Shown piece after piece: positions 6,407 through 9,204 of a stretch of DNA of 9,204 bases. The notes under the pieces are model-generated. The model saw only the letters and a list, made by a program, of their open reading frames with translations, had not been told where the DNA came from and searched no databases. Location: the NCBI GenBank assembly GCA_030039095.1, contig JASHQP010000776.1:1-9204 (forward strand), written 5' to 3'. The stretch is from Streptosporangiaceae bacterium. Lineage in GTDB: Bacteria; Actinomycetota; Actinomycetes; Streptosporangiales; Streptosporangiaceae. A program made the position numbers and the translations under genes. The stretch's first letter is position 1. Every line of letters starts with the position of its first letter.

Positions 6407-7540
6407 ATGCCTGCCCGCCAGCGTGCCGTCGTCGCCATGATCGACGGCCTGGACCCGGCGTACGTCTCGGCGGAGACGATGCCGGTTCTCGGGCGGCTCG
6501 CAGCCGACGGCACTTCGCGCGTTGTCCAGGCGGTCATGCCGACCGTGACCAACGTCAACAACGCGGGCATCAGCTGTGCCGCCTGGCCGGCCGAGCACGG
6601 CATCACCGGCAATTACTACTTCGACCGTGCCTCCGGTGAGCAGGGGTACATGGAGGACTCGAGGTTTCTCCTTGTGCCCACCCTGCTGGCCCGGGTGACG
6701 GCGGCGGGCGGCAAAGCGGCCCTGCTGACCGCCAAGAAGAAGACGGCCAGCCTGCTCGGCGGCGGGGTGGCGCTCGTGATCGCCGCGGAGGAGCCCCCGC
6801 CCGGCCTGGCGGCACGGCACGGTGCGCCGCCGGGCATCTACTCGGCCGAGATCAACCACTGGCTGTGGCAGGTCGCCGCCGACCTCCTCCAGACCCGGCC
6901 CGACCTTGACCTGCTGTACGTGCACACCACCGACTTTCCCATGCACGCGTGGGCTCCGGGTGACCCCCGGTCCTCCAGCCACCTGCGGCTCCTGGACGAG
7001 CTGATCGGCGCGGCCATCGAGGCCGCGCCCGGCGCGGCGTTCTTCGCCACCGCCGACCACGGCATGAACGGCAAGGACCTGGTCTACGACCTGAACCAGG
7101 TCATGGCCGGCCGCGACCGGCCCGTCCGCCTGGCGCTGTCAGCGGAAAAGGACCGCTACGTGCGGCACCACCGGACCTTCGGCGGAACGGCCTGGGTGTG
7201 GCTCAACCGCGCGGCCGACGAGAACGCGGTGGCCTCGGTCCTGCGCGGGCTGGGCGGCGTCGAGACGGTCCTGACCCGCGGCGAGGCCGCGGACATGTTC
7301 CACCTGCACCCCGGCCGCATCGGCGACCTGGCCGTGCTCGGCGACGCGTCCACGGTCTTCGGTGACCTGCCGGAAGGCCAGGAATCCCAGACGCTCCCGC
7401 CCGGATACCGCTCGCACGGCAGCCAGCACGAAGCGAGCGTCCCGCTCGTCGCCTGGAACAACGACCATCCGTATTCCTCGGGTGCTCCGGAATACAACAA
7501 GGACCTGCTGACGCCGCTGCTCGGCGCCTGGCTCCGCTGA
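6407..7540 (+). CDS. Phosphonoacetate hydrolase-like enzyme (PhnA type, alkaline phosphatase superfamily)
   Basis: The 377-residue protein follows the PhnA pattern along its length. Expected di-zinc and nucleophile residues are present: D13 (MIDGLDPAYV), T48 in MPTVTNVNN as nucleophile, D176 and H180 (TTDFPMHAWAPG), D217 and H218 (TADHGM), and H337 (RSHGSQHE). HGITGNYYFD (64-73) and TAKKKTASLLG (108-118) also match PhnA, the latter including lysines that in PhnA lie near the substrate carboxylate. PhnA cleaves the C-P bond of phosphonoacetate to acetate and phosphate. No other phosphonate gene or phosphonate transporter is visible, so the substrate may differ; a phosphodiesterase or nucleotide pyrophosphatase role is possible. 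It is about 30 residues shorter than the Pseudomonas enzyme as I recall it and has no signal peptide, so it is cytosolic. The ATG at 6407 sits 4 nt after GAGGGG; the GTG at 6404 is too close. Confidence 0.82.
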   Translation: MPARQRAVVAMIDGLDPAYVSAETMPVLGRLAADGTSRVVQAVMPTVTNVNNAGISCAAWPAEHGITGNYYFDRASGEQGYMEDSRFLLVPTLLARVTAAGGKAALLTAKKKTASLLGGGVALVIAAEEPPPGLAARHGAPPGIYSAEINHWLWQVAADLLQTRPDLDLLYVHTTDFPMHAWAPGDPRSSSHLRLLDELIGAAIEAAPGAAFFATADHGMNGKDLVYDLNQVMAGRDRPVRLALSAEKDRYVRHHRTFGGTAWVWLNRAADENAVASVLRGLGGVETVLTRGEAADMFHLHPGRIGDLAVLGDASTVFGDLPEGQESQTLPPGYRSHGSQHEASVPLVAWNNDHPYSSGAPEYNKDLLTPLLGAWLR

Positions 7541-7577
7541 CGCGAGGCGCCCGCGGGGCCGGGCCCCGGCTGTCAGC
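7536..7577. terminator. Convergent-gene inverted repeat containing both stop codons
   Basis: GCTGAC (7536-7541) and its reverse complement GTCAGC (7572-7577) contain the TGA stops of the two convergent genes. Inside is a C-GGGG / CCCC-G stem (7554-7558 with 7564-7568). The whole intergenic gap is only 32 bp and very GC-rich. A two-way terminator is plausible, but the arms are short and there is no T-tract. Confidence 0.35.
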
Positions 7578-8532
7578 TCCCAGCGGGACGGGCCGGGGTC
7601 AGGCCGGTCAGTTCCTCGCCGGCTGCGTGGGCCTTGATGAAGGCGGTCATCCGGTCGTTCAGTTCATCGATCCGGCTGAAGCCGCCGTGGCTGCCGGGGA
7701 CGATGGCGACCTGCGCGTGCGGCATGAGGCTTCCCCGGGCGCGGGCCTCCGCCGGGCTGAGCATGGCGCTGCGCGCTCCGGTGATCAGCAGGACCGGCAC
7801 GCCGATCGCCCGGAGTTCGCCGTCGGTGAGGACGCCGGGGAACTTGGGCTCGGCGTGGTAGCCGCGAATGGCGGCCCACATGAGCGTCATGAGCTCGGGC
7901 TGCAGCATGGCGGGGCTGTCCAGCCACCGGGCGAGGTGGCGGCGCAGCGGCATCGGGGTCAGGGTCGCCAGGCCGCTGATGGACAGCCACAGCCAGAAGC
8001 GGGCGTCGAGCTCGGTGAGCCCGGCTGGGTCGAGCAGCGTGATGGAGGCAATCCGGCCGGGCGCGCGGATCCCCTGGTTCATGGCGACCCAGCCGCCGTA
8101 GGAGAAGCCAACCAGGTGCGCCGGGCGGTCACTGAGCTTGCCCAGGAGCTCGTCCAGCCAGGCCGCGCACGCGTCCGGGGGCGTCATCAGCGCGCGCGGG
8201 ACGCTGGGGTTCGCGTCGCCCGGCATATCGATCCCGTAGACCGGGCCATCCTTGCCGAGGGCCGCCACGTGCGGAAACCAGGCGGCTGCGTTGCCCCCGG
8301 CGCCGGTGAGCGGCACGATCGGGTCCCCGCCGGGATGCGGACGGTAGGCGTGCACCCGCGTGGTCGCGGTCGCGGTCTCGATATCGAATTCCTCGCAGGG
8401 CTGCGGCCACAGTGCGAAGGTCCGCTCGTACGCGGCCATGAACTTCTCCCGGGCCGCGTCGCTCACCCACGATCCCGGCTCGCCCTCGGCTGCCAGGCCG
8501 GCTGCGCCGGTGATGCGCTTGATCCCGAGCAT
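7573..8532 (-). CDS. Alpha/beta hydrolase-fold enzyme
   Basis: The 319-residue protein has the hydrolase nucleophile elbow GFSYGG with S144, the oxyanion-region segment PLTGAGGNAAAW (residues 74-85, Thr where HG is usual), GIDMPGDANPS (100-110) and a catalytic-His segment PGSHGGF with H282. The acid normally found after strand 7 is absent: that loop reads ITGARSAML. D168 at the end of strand 6 (LLDPAGL) could replace it, as in some hydrolases. The product is cytosolic, with no signal peptide; esterase, lactonase or similar activity is likely but the substrate is unknown. The ATG has an excellent AGGAGG site 6 nt upstream; an ATG at 8586 lies inside the operator palindrome and is rejected. The gene is divergent from a TetR gene across a perfect 40-bp inverted repeat, so it is the probable target of that repressor. 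Confidence 0.88.
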   Translation of the reverse strand: MLGIKRITGAAGLAAEGEPGSWVSDAAREKFMAAYERTFALWPQPCEEFDIETATATTRVHAYRPHPGGDPIVPLTGAGGNAAAWFPHVAALGKDGPVYGIDMPGDANPSVPRALMTPPDACAAWLDELLGKLSDRPAHLVGFSYGGWVAMNQGIRAPGRIASITLLDPAGLTELDARFWLWLSISGLATLTPMPLRRHLARWLDSPAMLQPELMTLMWAAIRGYHAEPKFPGVLTDGELRAIGVPVLLITGARSAMLSPAEARARGSLMPHAQVAIVPGSHGGFSRIDELNDRMTAFIKAHAAGEELTGLTPARPAGS

Positions 8533-8557
8533 GTCCCGCCTCCTCGCGGATGAGCCT

Positions 8558-8597
8558 GTCCCATCTTTATGATACGAGAGTATCATAAAGATGGGAC
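8558..8597. promoter_or_regulatory. Perfect 18-bp-arm inverted repeat, probable TetR operator
   Basis: GTCCCATCTTTATGATAC (8558-8575), spacer GAGA, and an exact reverse complement (8580-8597) form a 40-bp palindrome between two divergent genes. It is an AT-rich island in GC-rich DNA. Each strand carries TATGAT (8568-8573 on +; 8587-8582 on -) and TATCAT -10-like hexamers within it, so both promoters probably lie in the repeat; no good -35 boxes are seen. Autoregulation by the adjacent TetR protein is the natural reading. Confidence 0.75.
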
Positions 8598-8624
8598 GCG
8601 GATGCGCCAGGGTACGGTGGGCGG

Positions 8625-9204
8625 GTGCCGAAGCGCGTCGACCACGAGGAACGGCGGCGGCAGATCGCGGAGGCGCTGCTGCGGACGGCCGCCACGCACG
8701 GGCTGCATGCCACCGGGATGCGCGAGGTGGCAGCCGAAGCCGACGTGTCCCTGCGGCTGGTCCAGTACTACTTCGGCACGAAGGAAGAGCTCCTCCTCTA
8801 CGCCATGCAGCAGCTCGCAGCCCGGTTCAGCGAGCGGGCCATGGCTCGGATCAGCAAGCTCGAGGAGACGGGCGGCCCGGTCAGCCCGCGCGACGTCATC
8901 GCCGCCATCCTGACCGAGGGCCTGCCCGCCGATGACGAGCGGCGCACTTTTACCGTCCTGTACACGGCCTACTTCGCGCTCTCGCTGACCGACCCGGCGC
9001 TGGCGATCGGCCCCCTGACCCGGAACTCAACCGTCGTGATCGACGTGGTCGCCGCCCAGCTGCGAACTGCCCAGGCCGCCGGCGACGCGCCCGCCTGCCT
9101 GGACCCAGACCTGGAAGCCTTCAGCTTGCTTGCCATGTCCGCCGGCCTGGGCACGAGCGTCATCGGTGGCCAGTCCACGCCCGGGCAGGCCCAGGCCGTC
9201 ATCG
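8625..9204 (+). CDS. TetR-family transcriptional repressor (3' end cut by window)
   Basis: The frame from the GTG at 8625 is open to the window edge, giving 193 residues and no stop; family lengths near 200 mean only a few residues are missing. The N-terminus is a standard TetR helix-turn-helix: ERRRQIAEALLRTAATHGL, then MREVAAEADVS and LRLVQYYFGTKEELLLYA (residues 32-60). The rest is a helical ligand-binding and dimer domain (for example LPADDERRTFTVLYTAYFA and SAGLGTSVIGGQ), similar to the BetI-like C-terminal type. It should be a dimer that binds the 40-bp palindrome upstream, repressing itself and the divergent hydrolase until an unknown ligand binds. The ribosome-binding site is weak (GGTGGGCGG); a TACGGT ends 6 nt before the GTG, so a leaderless transcript is also possible. 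No other start in this frame is close. Confidence 0.88.
   Translation, partial: MPKRVDHEERRRQIAEALLRTAATHGLHATGMREVAAEADVSLRLVQYYFGTKEELLLYAMQQLAARFSERAMARISKLEETGGPVSPRDVIAAILTEGLPADDERRTFTVLYTAYFALSLTDPALAIGPLTRNSTVVIDVVAAQLRTAQAAGDAPACLDPDLEAFSLLAMSAGLGTSVIGGQSTPGQAQAVI

Noticed and set aside
6374..7060. Open frame on - (228 codons) opposite the PhnA-like gene
   Set aside because: It is a low-complexity Gly/Arg/Val-rich shadow; the plus strand has every catalytic motif.
7627..8553. Open frame on + (308 codons) opposite the alpha/beta hydrolase
   Set aside because: No recognisable domain and biased composition; the minus strand has GFSYGG and the other hydrolase motifs with a strong ribosome-binding site.
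8569..8935. Two plus-strand frames (114 codons each) over the TetR gene
   Set aside because: They are Arg/Ser-rich shadows; the third frame from 8625 encodes an unmistakable TetR helix-turn-helix and stays open to the window edge.
1..9204. Mobile elements, CRISPR arrays, tRNA or rRNA genes
   Set aside because: I found no transposase or integrase-like protein, terminal repeats, regularly spaced repeats or tRNA-like cloverleaf; the window looks like ordinary chromosomal accessory metabolism.

Overview
The window is about 9.2 kb of GC-rich DNA with actinobacterial character: strong G/C bias at third codon positions, GTG starts, Tat-type secretion, TANNNT-like -10 boxes and TetR/MarR-style regulation. 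The order cannot be fixed from the sequence; a Streptomyces-like or Streptosporangiales-like soil actinomycete is my inference. No tRNA, rRNA, CRISPR array, transposase or phage gene is visible, and no stretch longer than about 300 bases lacks a gene.

Layout. (1) 1-714: the 3' part of a Rieske-type ring-hydroxylating oxygenase alpha subunit (catalytic domain), cut by the left edge. (2) 727-1437 (-): a six-helix membrane protein with a promoter placed for leaderless transcription. (3) 1606-1890 (+): a small conserved protein of unknown role. (4) 1950-2741 (-): trans-aconitate methyltransferase (tam), divergent from (5) 2899-3999 (+), a luciferase-like flavin monooxygenase. (6) 3910-5529 (-): a Tat-exported phospholipase C/phosphoesterase-family enzyme whose 3' end overlaps the monooxygenase antisense by 90 bp. 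(7) 5713-7540 (+): a tight three-gene operon of a VOC/glyoxalase-fold protein, a Dabb-like protein and a phosphonoacetate-hydrolase-like enzyme. (8) 7573-8532 (-): an alpha/beta hydrolase, divergent from (9) 8625-9204 (+), a TetR-family repressor cut by the right edge.

Regulation is the most interesting layer. A near-identical operator, CTTGATGTCAAG, occurs three times and only in gene-start regions: twice, 32 bp apart, between tam and the monooxygenase, and once just upstream of the VOC-Dabb-hydrolase operon. One copy carries the -35 box of a near-consensus tam promoter. In Streptomyces coelicolor tam is controlled by the MarR-family regulator TamR; by analogy, a MarR-type regulator encoded outside this window probably controls tam, the monooxygenase and the three-gene operon as one regulon. 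A separate perfect inverted repeat with 18-bp arms (40 bp in all) separates the TetR gene from the alpha/beta hydrolase and is the likely operator of that pair.

The possible undescribed system is this putative regulon: an aconitate-linked methyltransferase, a flavin monooxygenase and a VOC/Dabb/phosphonoacetate-hydrolase-like operon sharing one operator. Its substrate is unknown. Three convergent gene pairs end in inverted repeats that contain their stop codons and may act as two-way terminators.
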